From assembly GCF_008370685.1 (NCBI RefSeq), contig NZ_VTZU01000064.1, positions 1 to 40,760 on the forward strand: a DNA stretch of 40,760 bases. The letters run 5' to 3'. A program made the position numbers and the translations under genes. Shown in pieces: positions 24,778 through 35,500 of this stretch. Each line of letters begins with the position of its first letter. Positions within the stretch are counted from its first letter, which is position 1. Below the pieces are notes generated by a model, which saw only the letters and a list, made by a program, of their open reading frames with translations, did no database searches and was not told the origin of the DNA. This DNA comes from Aquimarina sp. RZ0. GTDB lineage: Bacteria > Bacteroidota > Bacteroidia > Flavobacteriales > Flavobacteriaceae.

Positions 24778-25791
24778 ATGCATATTAATGATAAAACAGC
24801 AATAAAAGAGTATCAAGCTTCATCAGATAGATATGATACCATGAAGTATAGACGCTGCGGAAAAAGTGGAGTGCTTTTACCTGCAATTTCTCTAGGTTTA
24901 TGGCATAATTTTGGTGCTGTAGACTCTATTCACAATGCACGGGAAATCCTTAGATGCGCTTTTGATTTAGGAATTACTCATTTTGATCTTGCTAATAATT
25001 ACGGACCTTCTTATGGATCCGCTGAAGAAAATTTTGGTTTGCTGTATAAAAAGGATTTTAGATCGTATAGAGACGAACTTTTTATAGCAACAAAAGCGGG
25101 ATATGATATGTGGCCAGGTCCATACGGAAACTGGGGTTCACGTAAATATTTAATCGCAAGTATAGATCAGAGCCTTCAGCGTATGGGGCTTGATTATGTA
25201 GATGTTTTTTATCACCATAGACCTGATCCGGAAACACCTATAGAAGAAACTATGATTGCACTTTCTGATATAGTACGCCAGGGAAAGGCATTATACGTAG
25301 GGATTTCTAATTATAAACCCAAAGAAACGGCTGAAGCTGCATCTTTGCTGAAAGAAATGAAAATTCCTTTTATATTACATCAGGCAAGATATTCTATTTT
25401 TGATCGATGGGTAGAAGATAGTTTACTGGATACATTAGAAGAACATGGAGCTGGTTGTATTGCTTTCTCGCCATTAGCGCAGGGAATGTTAACGGATAAG
25501 TACCTCCATGGAATCCCACAGAATTCTCGGGTAGCAAAGGATTTTACATACCTTACTAAAGAACAATTAGAAGCAAAGCTTGAAAAAATACAAAAGCTTT
25601 CAACAATAGCAGATCAACGAGGACAGAAACTATCACAAATGGCTATTGCCTGGTTGCTTAGACAGCCGCAGGTTAGTTCAGTACTTATTGGAGCAAGTTC
25701 GCCAGCACAGCTTAGAGAAAATGTTAAGGCACTGGAAAAACCTCTGTTTTCTGAAGAAGAATTAGAATTGATTGATGTGCTTTCAAAATAA
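24778..25791 (+). CDS. Aldo/keto reductase, YghZ-type (L-glyceraldehyde 3-phosphate reductase-like)
   Basis: The protein has 337 residues. The N terminus DRYDTMKYRRCGKSGVLLP with ISLGLWHNFG is typical of the YghZ/Gpr branch, supporting the ATG at 24778 rather than the internal one at 24841. The catalytic tetrad is visible: Asp and Tyr in DLANNYG, Lys in IATKAG, and His in YHHRPD. The NADPH-binding C terminus has SSVLIGASSPAQLRENV. It probably detoxifies aldehydes such as L-glyceraldehyde 3-phosphate or methylglyoxal in the cytoplasm (family knowledge; substrate inferred). It is a single gene with a strong terminator. Confidence 0.92.
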   Translation: MHINDKTAIKEYQASSDRYDTMKYRRCGKSGVLLPAISLGLWHNFGAVDSIHNAREILRCAFDLGITHFDLANNYGPSYGSAEENFGLLYKKDFRSYRDELFIATKAGYDMWPGPYGNWGSRKYLIASIDQSLQRMGLDYVDVFYHHRPDPETPIEETMIALSDIVRQGKALYVGISNYKPKETAEAASLLKEMKIPFILHQARYSIFDRWVEDSLLDTLEEHGAGCIAFSPLAQGMLTDKYLHGIPQNSRVAKDFTYLTKEQLEAKLEKIQKLSTIADQRGQKLSQMAIAWLLRQPQVSSVLIGASSPAQLRENVKALEKPLFSEEELELIDVLSK

Positions 25792-25800
25792 TGATTAATA

Positions 25801-25850
25801 AAAAATCGACTTTAAAAACTGAATTATTCGTTTGATTTTAAAGTCGATTT
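25801..25850 (+). terminator. Terminator of the aldo/keto reductase gene
   Basis: AAATCGACTTTAAAA (25803-25817) and TTTTAAAGTCGATTT (25836-25850) form a perfect 15-bp stem with an 18-base loop, starting 11 bp after the stop codon. A distinct T-run is missing, but the stem ends in TTT. Confidence 0.75.
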
Positions 25851-25935
25851 GATATATTATTATTTCTGTTTTAAAATTACCCAAACAAAAATAACTGTAT
25901 TTTATTTTGGTAATTTTAAGGTAGAAACGGTATTA

Positions 25936-26096
25936 TACGATTTACGGATGAGAATTTCGTAAAAATAATGGCAAGGATTTTTCGCTAGATTGATGAATCA
26001 AATTAAAGAATAGCCATAGCTATTGTTTCATTTTATGAAGAAAATATAGTAGAAAAAGAATGTCATTAGATGCGAAATTTTTATTCGTAAATCGTA
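25936..26096. mobile_element. MITE-like element, TACGATTT family, copy 1
   Basis: The 161-bp element has TACGATTTA..AATTTCG terminal inverted repeats about 24 bp long and a central AGCCATAGCTATTG palindromic region. Direct TTA repeats flank it at 25933-25935 and 26097-26099. The right-hand TTA is also the TAA stop codon of the minus-strand lipoprotein pseudogene, so the insertion hit a stop codon and re-created it. It has no coding capacity. Confidence 0.85.
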
Positions 26097-26565
26097 TTAA
26101 TGAGTATTCCTGCCAATATTACCATAAGCAACTACTCTAGGCGGGTTTTCCTTAGTTAAGATTTTGATATGACCATTAAATTCTATCAGTTGATTATATG
26201 AAATAGGACAAATATTTCCACTGTCTTCATAGTGATCATATCCATGTAGAATTGTATTACCAATATTACCATCATAAATTTCTCCTAAAGGGATTGCGAT
26301 ATCGCCATCTTCTAGAGTAGAATTATTATATATATTAGAAGTATAAGGTGTCCCTTCCTGAGTTCCCAGAAGCTGAATATTGACACTGCTCGTAAAAGTG
26401 GGGAAAGTATTTAATTTTGTAATGATTACTTATCCAGAAATTCCTGAATTGTCTACTTCGACAAGCCTATACATGTTATATTTTTCTTGATTGTTGTCAT
26501 CATCTTTTTCACAAGAAATAAAGATGTAAGAGATCATTGATACTGCTAAAATTATTTTTTTCATC
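26097..26565 (-). pseudogene. Lipoprotein gene broken by one in-frame stop
   Basis: From the ATG at 26565 the frame reads MKKIILAVSMISYIFISCEK, a lipoprotein signal with acceptor cysteine, then DDDNNQEKYNMYRLVEVDNS and GISG. A TAA follows at codon 45 (26431-26433). The same frame continues open for about 110 codons (VIITKLNTFPTFTSSVNI, then YNNSTLEDGDIAIPLGEIYD, then NPPRVVAYGNIGRNTH) to a TAA at 26097-26099. A single substitution from CAA, AAA or GAA would explain the break. The family is not recognised. A sequencing error is possible but cannot be tested here. Confidence 0.72.
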
Positions 26566-26680
26566 GTAACTATATTTTAAGTTTTCCAAAAGACCTTCGT
26601 CTTAAAATGATGTTACGGTTTTAGTTTTTTTTTAATTTTATTAAGTCTAGAATACGGAGTTACGAAAACAATATAATATA

Positions 26681-26917
26681 CTATGAATGTGATCCATCAC
26701 AATAAGGAGGATTGCTAGTCAATTTGCAGGTACATAGATAGGCTTCTTTTGCTTCAGTAACACTAAAAATAGTGGGAGGTGTTCCCTCTGCTGTTTTATG
26801 GGTTCCATTACAAAATGGCTGATTATCACTATGACCACACGTACACCAGGCATAATTTTTATCAGCTTCTAATTGACATGCGATAGGTGCATCACCACCT
26901 CTTTTATTATTTTCCAT
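26681..26917 (-). CDS. Protein with two CDGSH iron-sulfur motifs
   Basis: The protein has 78 residues with two tandem CDGSH (mitoNEET-type) motifs: CTCGHSDNQPFCNGTH (C25, C27, C36, H40) and CTCKLTSNPPYCDGSH (C62, C64, C73, H77). Each binds a 2Fe-2S cluster with three cysteines and one histidine. There is no signal peptide or membrane anchor. Family knowledge: such small double-CDGSH proteins take part in redox or cluster transfer, but the exact partner is unknown. It lies 71 bp after the DUF3179 gene on the same strand and may share its transcript. Confidence 0.92.
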   Translation of the reverse strand: MENNKRGGDAPIACQLEADKNYAWCTCGHSDNQPFCNGTHKTAEGTPPTIFSVTEAKEAYLCTCKLTSNPPYCDGSHS

Positions 26918-26988
26918 AAATATCTTATTTTTTTTCTAAATTATTAAATATAGTGTTAAGATTGATTTTAAATTAATGAAGGATGGTA

Positions 26989-28362
26989 TTACTTTATCAA
27001 TGTTACGTCAGGGAAAGCAGCTTTGTACCCAAACCAAAAGGCGTTATGAGTTGGTAATCGTGCTATTGATTCTTTAGTTTTACTATTTTCTAATCGATCT
27101 TCGTATAGTTGCCAAGTATTTCCTTGTTCATCAATCGCTATAGACTGTCTATTATAAGAAGAGAAGGACGTGTCAGCAGTAAGATAGGCACGATGTGCTC
27201 CGCTTTTATCAGTAAAAACGGTAAAAATTTCACGATTGATTTTACCTTTATACATGGGATTTTGTTGTAAGAATTTTGAAGAAATAGCAAGATTCTCCTC
27301 TGTTTTATCAGGAATTCTGATCGCTAATATTTCTTGTTTATTCTTTAGTCTTTTATCTTTTTTTGGAACTGTAAACATTAGGTTATCATTAGAAAAATAG
27401 TCTTTGTAAGCTACACCTTCCCCATAGTCTCGATTGTGTCCTGTTTTTAGTGATAATACCTTAGTATTTGGATGCAATTCTTTCCATGCTCCCCAGGTCG
27501 TGGTAACTACGCTGAGGTATTCTAACTCAATGCCTTTACCCACTAATGGCCCGATGACAGGTTTTCCCCACAGCGTATTCCAAAGGCTCTGTGTTTTTTT
27601 ATCATACATTAACTTATTAGATCGATATAAGAATCCACTGGTTCCCAGTTGATATTGTACACCATCTTTTTCTGTTTTGTATAAAATGACAGTTCCACAT
27701 AAGGTACAATATACTCCTGCTACTGGCGTATCGCCCACAGTATCCGTAAACATTTCGTGCCAGGCAAGTATTCTCTTGGGGTATGCTCTCGTATCTCCAT
27801 TTACAGAAATCCCAAATACAATATCAGAATCATGCAGATACCTTGCCTTTGACACATCTATCATTTCTGGATTTCGCAACGGCGGAATGCCATCTTGCAT
27901 AACACCACCCCAGCGGACTTCATCTAATCTGATTAAGGATTGTTGTGATCTGGCACTAAAGTATTTAGAAAATCTACTGTCTAATGCCTGATGAAGAATT
28001 GCTTTGAACTCATAATAAGATACGGTATAATTAGGATCTTTTTGCCAAAGGTATTCAAACCATTTATTGAAATCATATCCAAAATGTTTTCTGGTTTTTC
28101 TATCTAATATATTTAGAATTTTTATGGAGTGGGGAGAGTTGTTCAGAAAATACAAGGTTTCAACAGCTAAAATTTCAAAACTTTCTTTCCAGTTTCCGTT
28201 TATATATTTTACTGCTTGTTTATGAATTTTTGGATTTGAAGAAGTAAAGAAATCCAGAAAGTATTCATAATCCTGTTTTGTTATTACAGGGTTTTCTGAA
28301 TTTTGAGAGATTATACCAGTGCTAGTAGTGATAAGAATAAAAAAGATTACTAAATTTCTCAT
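26989..28362 (-). CDS. DUF3179 domain-containing exported protein
   Basis: The protein has 457 residues with signal peptide MRNLVIFFILITTSTGIISQ. An N-terminal helical region (about 25-125) precedes DUF3179 (about 130-440). Family segments are EVRWGGVMQDGIPPLRNP, GISVNGDTRAYPKRILAWHE, VAGVYCTLCGTVILYKTE with the conserved CxxC, FLYRSNKLMYDKKTQSLWN, and LHPNTKVLSLKTGHNRDYGE. The function of the family is unknown; the conserved CxxC suggests metal or redox chemistry (inference). The start codon immediately follows a perfect hairpin. The CDGSH gene lies downstream on the same strand. Confidence 0.9.
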   Translation of the reverse strand: MRNLVIFFILITTSTGIISQNSENPVITKQDYEYFLDFFTSSNPKIHKQAVKYINGNWKESFEILAVETLYFLNNSPHSIKILNILDRKTRKHFGYDFNKWFEYLWQKDPNYTVSYYEFKAILHQALDSRFSKYFSARSQQSLIRLDEVRWGGVMQDGIPPLRNPEMIDVSKARYLHDSDIVFGISVNGDTRAYPKRILAWHEMFTDTVGDTPVAGVYCTLCGTVILYKTEKDGVQYQLGTSGFLYRSNKLMYDKKTQSLWNTLWGKPVIGPLVGKGIELEYLSVVTTTWGAWKELHPNTKVLSLKTGHNRDYGEGVAYKDYFSNDNLMFTVPKKDKRLKNKQEILAIRIPDKTEENLAISSKFLQQNPMYKGKINREIFTVFTDKSGAHRAYLTADTSFSSYNRQSIAIDEQGNTWQLYEDRLENSKTKESIARLPTHNAFWFGYKAAFPDVTLIK

Positions 28363-28363
28363 G

Positions 28364-28388
28364 CGACTTACTTTTTTTAAGTAAGTCG
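28364..28388 (-). promoter_or_regulatory. Hairpin abutting the DUF3179 start codon
   Basis: On the minus strand CGACTTACTT, AAAAA and AAGTAAGTCG form a perfect 10-bp stem that ends one base before the ATG. Any ribosome-binding sequence would be inside it, so translation could be controlled by its folding or by a bound protein. Confidence 0.55.
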
Positions 28389-28580
28389 TATTTGTTAGTC
28401 AATCAATACAAGTTTGTTTTTTGTGAGGATTATTATTATCTCAATTAAAAAAGACATCAACTTTTTTTAGAAACTGGTTGTGATCAATCCTTAAATACTC
28501 CAGAATAATTTCGCGAAAAACATAGAGAAAACAAAGCCAGGTAATACAAAGCTTTAGTCAACTAGGTATTTATATAGGTT

Positions 28581-28763
28581 TTACCGACCATACGAACACC
28601 TAATTATTAGTGGTTTATTTTGTTCTAATAGAATGTCAGCAATTTTTCGATAATTTTGAATCACATCAATATTCCTATCATCAGACCATACCTGAATTTT
28701 GTCCTTATATGTTATTCTAATATTTAGCCAATGGTTATTTTTTTTATACGTTTTAACGTGTTT
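28581..28763 (-). pseudogene. Gene remnant without a start codon
   Basis: A 60-codon minus-strand frame reads KTYKKNNHWLNIRI, TYKDKIQVWSDDRNIDVI, QNYRKIADILLEQ and NKPLIIRCSYGR. It is bounded upstream by a stop at 28764-28766 and has no ATG. Its amino-acid composition is protein-like, unlike other short frames around it. A MITE-like element lies about 30 bp beyond its 5' end. It is probably the C-terminal end of a decayed gene; family unknown. Confidence 0.4.
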
Positions 28764-28794
28764 TTACTATCAAATTTCAAAAAATTAGGTATTA

Positions 28795-28954
28795 TACGAT
28801 TTATAACTAAAAATTTCGCATATTCATCGTTTCTTTTTCCTTTCTACTTCGTTTAAAAAATAAACCGTAGCTATAGCTATGCTTGATTTTTTTGCCTTGC
28901 ATAAAGAAAAAATAATTCAATGAATTTATACGAATTTTTTAATCACAAATCGTA
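28795..28954. mobile_element. MITE-like element, TACGATTT family, copy 2
   Basis: The 160-bp element has ends TACGATTTATAACTAAAAAT and, reverse-complemented, TACGATTTGTGATTAAAAAA, followed by TTCG. The centre is GTAGCTATAGCTATG. Direct TTA repeats flank it at 28792-28794 and 28955-28957. The whole unit can fold into one long imperfect hairpin. It has no reading frame. Confidence 0.85.
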
Positions 28955-29054
28955 TTAGTTAGTTACGTTTTGAATGTTTACGTTTTTATTATTAGAGATG
29001 ATTCCTTCCTCTATTTTTTTGAAGTAGTGAGTTGTAGATATCACCTTTTTTATT

Positions 29055-29100
29055 AAAGGATCGCGATTTGAATGCTTCGAAGCTTACCCCGATGTAGTTT
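29055..29100. repeat. Dispersed intergenic repeat, family A, partial copy
   Basis: GATCGCGATTTGAATGCTTC and GAAGCTTACCCCGA align with the middle of the 4807 and 13187 copies (ATCGAGATTTAAATGCTCCG). The flanks have diverged. Confidence 0.5.
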
Positions 29101-29264
29101 ATATGTTAAAAAAGGGGTATTTTCCCTGTTTTTAAAAAGTTGTTAATCAAATAAATATGAATATTTTTGTTTTTTAATTGATTGATATATAATGTTTTGA
29201 ATATTTTTTTAAAAAAAGAAAGATTTACAGGTAACATTTATATCATTATAGACATTATTATATA

Positions 29265-29335
29265 GAATTACAGATCATTACCTATGGTTAATAAGGAAGT
29301 ATACTAGTATATACCTCTATTATGAACTGTAATTC
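29265..29335. repeat. Nested inverted repeat upstream of the protease gene
   Basis: GAATTACAG (29265-29273) and CTGTAATTC (29327-29335) pair perfectly. Inside is TATACTAGTATA, a 12-bp palindrome, within a longer AGG...CCT arm. It lies about 240 bp before the ATG. It could be a cruciform, an operator or an upstream terminator. Confidence 0.4.
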
Positions 29336-29575
29336 ATTACCCCCTTACAACTTTGATTATTTTTTTGAATATGGATGATATTAAGTAGTATATCACTATA
29401 AGTACTGCTATGAAAATCATTTTTTTATTAAAATAAAAGATGCGTTGGGGACGGTTTTTAAAATAACATAATATTTCTGAAGGTATTATAAGGTGAGCAA
29501 AAACAAATAAAAGCCTTACATATCTGATGAATACTTAATAATTGAAATTCAGTTCATTTTAAAATTAGAGTATCT

Positions 29576-32500
29576 ATGAGTAAAATTACTTTTACATTGT
29601 TTATTGGTATATTTTTTATATCGATGCTATCTTCTTCATTGTTAGCGCAAGATATTTGGTGGCAAACTTCCGTAAATCAATACGCCAAGCATGAGGTTGG
29701 TATCGAAGGAGAATATTTAACTTTTGATATACATAAAGAAGTTTTAGAAACTGTTCTTAACGATGTTTCAAACAGGTTTGTTGATAAAAAAGGGCAGCAC
29801 ATTATACACTTTCCTACTGAAAATAACAGCGTAAAGAGCTTTGTAGTAAGGAAAACAGACGTTTTACATCCTGATTTAGCCTTAAAATATAAAGAGATCG
29901 AAACTTTTGTAGGTTTTGCTGTTAATGATCCAACAGAAACCATACGATTTAGTTATTGTAGTAAGGTAGGCTTACAAGCAAGTATTATAAAACCCGGCAG
30001 TGCTACTATGATTATAGAACCTACTGCCAATTTTTCACATATTCTATACGACTCTAAGGCAGAAGTATCTCCATCAGCTTTTGAGTGTCAAATGGAAGAA
30101 GTCTCTAGAAAAATATATTCTCAAGCTTCTCATCACAACAAGAACGCTAATGATGGTAATTTGAGAAGATATCGCCTGGCACTTTCTGTTAGTGGAGATT
30201 ATTCTCAATATTTTTTGGATGGATCAGAAGCAGATGACCTGGAGAGAAAGACGAAGGTTATGGCAGCCATGGTTTCTACAATCAATAGAGTGAATGGTAT
30301 CTTTGAAAGAGATTTGGGAGTAACCATGCAGATTATTCCAGAAAGTGATACTGTATTGTTTTTAGACCCTTTGTCAGACCCATACTCTACAGGAGGAGGT
30401 TTGAATAGTGAGTTGCAAAATACACTTGATACCAATATTGGCGGTGCTTTTTATGATGTAGGTCATTTATTTCATAAAGAAAATGCAGTATATGGTAATG
30501 CGGGATGTATTGCTTGTGTTTGTACAGATGGTTATAAGGGTAGTGCTTTTACAGTGCATGAACGACCAGATTCTGATAACTTTAATTTAATCGTATCTCA
30601 TGAATTCGGACATCAGTTTGGGGGATATCATATACAGAGTAGTCGTAATTGCAGGAGTGGTCTTAATAGTGAAGTAGAACCAGGCAGCGGAAGTACAATT
30701 ATGGGATATGCTAGTATTTGTCCTCCTAATGTTCAGGAAGCACCAGATGACTATTTTAATTATGTAGATATAAGAGATATTGCAATTTGGACAATAGACA
30801 ATAGTGATTGTGCAGAAATAATATCTACAGGAAATACAGCTCCCGTAGTGAGTGCAGGAAATGATTTTGTGATTCCTAAATCCACACCTTTTGTTCTGGA
30901 AGGAAGTGCTACTGATATAGACGGTAATGATAGCTTAACGTATTGTTGGGAACAAAATAATCCAGAAGACCCTGCATCGACAGCTACGCCTCAACCTACC
31001 TGGCAGGTAGGCCCTTTGTTCAGATCCCAATTACCGTCTGCTTCGGCTAAAAGATATATGCCAAAATTAGAAGATCTCCTTACAGGTAATCTTACACCAA
31101 CCTGGGAGGTACTGCCATCTGTGGCACGTACTATGAATTTTGAATTTACCGTGAGAGATAATGTATTAGCCGGTGGACAAACAAATACAGATGCTATGCA
31201 AATTACTGTCGATGAGAACTCAGGGCCATTTATGGTAACCTCTCAGAATACAGAAGAAGTATGGAATGTGGGAGAACAAATGACGGTAGAATGGGATGTA
31301 GCTAATACAGATCAAACTCCGATAAACAGTCTTACAGTTGATATATTGCTTTCTATTGATGGAGGATATACGTATCCATATATCATCCAGGATGACATTC
31401 CTAATGATGGTTCAGAAACTTTTATTTTACCCATTGTAGATCGTTCTACTACTGCAAGATTAATGGTAAGATCCTCTGATAATATATTTTTTGCAATTAA
31501 TAGCTCAAATTTTACAATACAAGCTTCTGATTATATTATCGATATTTCTGATACCCTAGAAACCGTATGTCAATCTAATGACGCTATAGTTAATTTTGAA
31601 TATAGTACCGTATTGGATTTTGATGAAGAAGTTATCTTTTCATTACAAGGTTTACCTGTAGTAGCAACAGTGAGTTTTAGTCCTCCCCTTATTTCGGGCT
31701 CTCATCCGGAAGCAGTGCCAGTGCAGATAACTATTGCAGGAACAGAAAATCTCTCAACAGGAACATATCCTCTACTAGTAAAAGGAGTTTTAGCTTCTGG
31801 TATTGAAAAAACAGTACCCATAATCTTAGAAATATATGACGAAGAAATTCCTGTATCAGACTTAATTTCTCCAATCGATAATGCGCAAGGTTTTTTGATC
31901 AATCAATCTTTTGAATGGTCTGCGGATTCAAATACTGAATTTTATGAAATTCAGATAGCCTCAGATATTAATTTTTCTAACATCATAGAATCTGCAGAGA
32001 TCAGTGAGAATACTTATGTTGCTAATAATCTATTATATAATACTGCCTATTTTTGGAGAGTTAGAAATAAGAATTCTTGTAGTGTGGGCGAGTTCTCAGC
32101 TATTCATACTTTTAGCACGCAATGTTCTGATCCGGAAAACTTCGGATTCATAGGTGTTGGGCCGTCTTATATAAATCTTGGATGGACAGATGAGAATTCA
32201 ACAGAGTGGGAGATAGAGTATGGACTTTCTGGTTTTCAGATTAATAGTGGAACAAAGGTGTTAACAACTACAAACCCATATGAAATAACAGGTTTAGATT
32301 CACTGACAAATTATGATTTTTATATCAGATCTACTTGTTCAGAAGGAGGGGAAAGTTCCGTAATAGGGCCGATATCAGTAACTACAACAGAAGATTTTTG
32401 TAGTGGTGATCGTTTTTATGACTCTGGTGGGGTTGATGGGAATTATTCAAATAATGAATATATTACAACAGTAATAAGTCCTGATAGTTCTGGAGAAAGA

Positions 32501-35500
32501 GTACGAGTAATCTTTGATTCTTTTCAGCTGGAGAATGGTTATGATAATCTTTTTTTATACGATGGATTGGATGCATCTGCACCCCTCATAGGAGTTTATA
32601 GTGGAAACAGATCACCAGGACAACTTATTTCTACGAATGAATCGGGATCACTTACTTTTGTATTTGTTTCAGATAATATTGTAACAAGTTCAGGGTGGGA
32701 TGCTCGGGTAATTTGCGAGCCAAAACCTAATTGTGATATCCCTGAAAACTTTGTAGTGGATATTGTAAATGATACAAGTGTCACCTTAGATTGGGATACG
32801 GATAACGAGTCTTCTTCCTGGGATCTGGAGTATGGTTTACAAGGGTTTGAAGAAGGCACAGGAACAGTTCTTAATAGTATAGATAGTACCTATACGATCG
32901 ATGAATTAGATCCTATTACAACATATGATGTCTATATTAAAGGAAATTGTACTGCAGGAGGTTTCAGTGATGTAGTAGGTCCTTTATCTTTTGAGACTTT
33001 ATGTACAGTTTATTCTGCACCGTTTGTTGAGAGTTTCGAGAATCGAAATATTCCAGAATGTTGGAATGGATCTGGAACAGGTTTCTGGTTTTACAGTCTG
33101 TTTGCGAGTTATGATGCTGCCTTAGCTGGAGATCGTAACAATATGAGAAATACAAATTATGCCTGGGTAGATGGTTCATCACCTAGTGGAGCACAACAAA
33201 TTTCAATATTAACAACTCCTCTGGTTGATATATCGACACTAACAGAGCCTGCAATTCAATTCTCCGTATTCAGTAAGAATACCATTGATCATACATATAA
33301 CACCTTATTAGTAGATTTTTATGATGGTACAGATTGGAATATAATCACAGAGCTTCAGGAAAATACAGGGGATTGGAGAGATATTGTTGTTGATCTGGAA
33401 AATTATACAATCACAGGAGCAATACAGCTTAGGTTTACAGTTACTGAAAATAGTCCTGGAAATTCTGACTATAATGATATTTTGATTGATGAGATTAAAA
33501 TAGATGAAAAACCATCGTGTCTTAATCCTTATACATTAGAAGTGTCTAATGTACAAAACAGATCAGCTGAGATATCCTGGGGAGTCTCTGGAGATGAAAC
33601 AATATGGGAATTACAATATGGACTTGAAGGCTTTACTCCATCAACTGCCATTACAGAAATAGCGACATTTAATCCATATGAACTAACAGGGTTGACTCCC
33701 AGAACCACCTATGAACTATATATGAGAGCTGTTTGTGGGATAGGAGATTCGAGTGAATTTATTGGGCCAATAACTTTTACAACAGATTGCGATCCGTATC
33801 AAACCCCTTTTGAAGAGAATTTTATAAATTTTGGAAGACCACAATGTTGGGATGAAGAAGGGAACTCTAATTGGTCCTATAGTAGTTATTATGATGGGAC
33901 ATTAAATGCAGAAATTCCTGATAGAACAGAAGGTGTTACATCAAGGTATAGCTGGAAACCGAATAATTTTAGTAATATTCAGGATACATCCTATTTAATT
34001 AGCCCATGGATCGATATTTCAGCATTATCGATACCATCAGTTCAATTCTCCTTATACAGTAATTTAATTGCAAATGAAAATTACAATACACTTACAGTAG
34101 AATTTTTTGATGGTACGGTTTGGAATGAGTTATTAATATTTGAAGAGTCAACACAAGGCTGGAAAGATTTTTACTTTGATATTTCCTCTTATACGATTAC
34201 AGATCCTATAAAAATAAGGTTTGGGATACTGGATAATCAGAATAGCTCCACTTTTAACTATATACTAATAGATGATATAAAAGTAGGAGAACTACCATCC
34301 TGTTTTAATCCAAACTCTCTTTTAGTAGAAGAAGTTAGTACCGATAATATTATTGTAAGCTGGGTAAATGGAGGAGATGAAGATGCCTGGCAACTTCAAT
34401 ATGGAGAGAGTGGTTTTGTACTTGGTGAGGGTGAGATTCTAGATACCGAAAATAATCCCGAAACTATTTCTGACCTTAGTTCAGATACAAGGTATGATGT
34501 GTATATAAGATCTAATTGTGATGCTAATGGATTTAGTGATTGGATAGGTCCTGTTTCTTTTAAGACTTCAGCAGATTTTTGCAATGGTGAACGTTTTTAT
34601 GATTCCGGAGGTGCCGATGGTAATTATTCAAATAATGAAAATGAAACGACTGTTATTGCTCCTCAAAATACAGGAGAACGAGTACGGATAGTATTTCAAT
34701 CTTTTAGTCTGGAAAGCTGTTGTGATAGGCTTATGGTTTATGACGGACCAGATACGAATGCACCTTTCATTGGTTCTTATTCTAATACTTCTCCGGGAAC
34801 AATTGTTTCTACTCATGATTCGGGAGCGCTTACTTTTGTTTTTATATCAGATAGTAGTGCTACCAGATTTGGTTGGGAGGCAGAAGTGTTTTGTGAACCG
34901 AGACCCAAGTGTCTACCACCAACAGATGTTACAGTTATAGAGGTATTGTCTAGAGAAGCGAGTATGTCCTGGCAGGCTATAGGAGATGATACCAACTGGC
35001 AAATAGAATATGAAGTAACTGGTTTTAGTGAAGGAGAAGGAATACTGGTCAACTCATCCGATAATACCTATACCTTAGAGAATTTAGCAGGAGATACTTC
35101 ATATGATGTATATGTAAGAACCGTTTGTGATGAAGGAGGTCTAAGTGATTCAACTGGACCTATTACTTTTAGAACCTTGATTTCATGTTCGATTCCATCA
35201 GGATTTGAGATTGTTACTGCAGAAAGTGAGATGGTTAATTTAGTTTGGGAAATAACTGGAGGTACAGAAATGTCGTGGGAGTTAGAATATGGATTTAATG
35301 GATTTACTCAAGGTAATGGAAATGTTAGTCAAGTAGATACTAATGCCGTAGAGATATCAGGTCTGAACCCTACAACCTTCTATGATGTGTATCTAAGAGC
35401 TTTTTGCGGAGATGATGATTATAGTCTTTGGGTCGGACCTCTTACGTTTAGAACCTATTGCAATCTGGAACCGGATAATCCTAATGAATATATCCAGAAT

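Larger units (their letters stand above)
28389..29575. other. 1.2-kb region between the DUF3179 gene and the giant protease gene
   Basis: It holds a probable gene remnant (28581-28763), a MITE-like element (28795-28954), the core of dispersed repeat family A (29055-29100) and a nested inverted repeat (29265-29335). The last 240 bp before the protease ATG are featureless and AT-rich. Confidence 0.6.
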
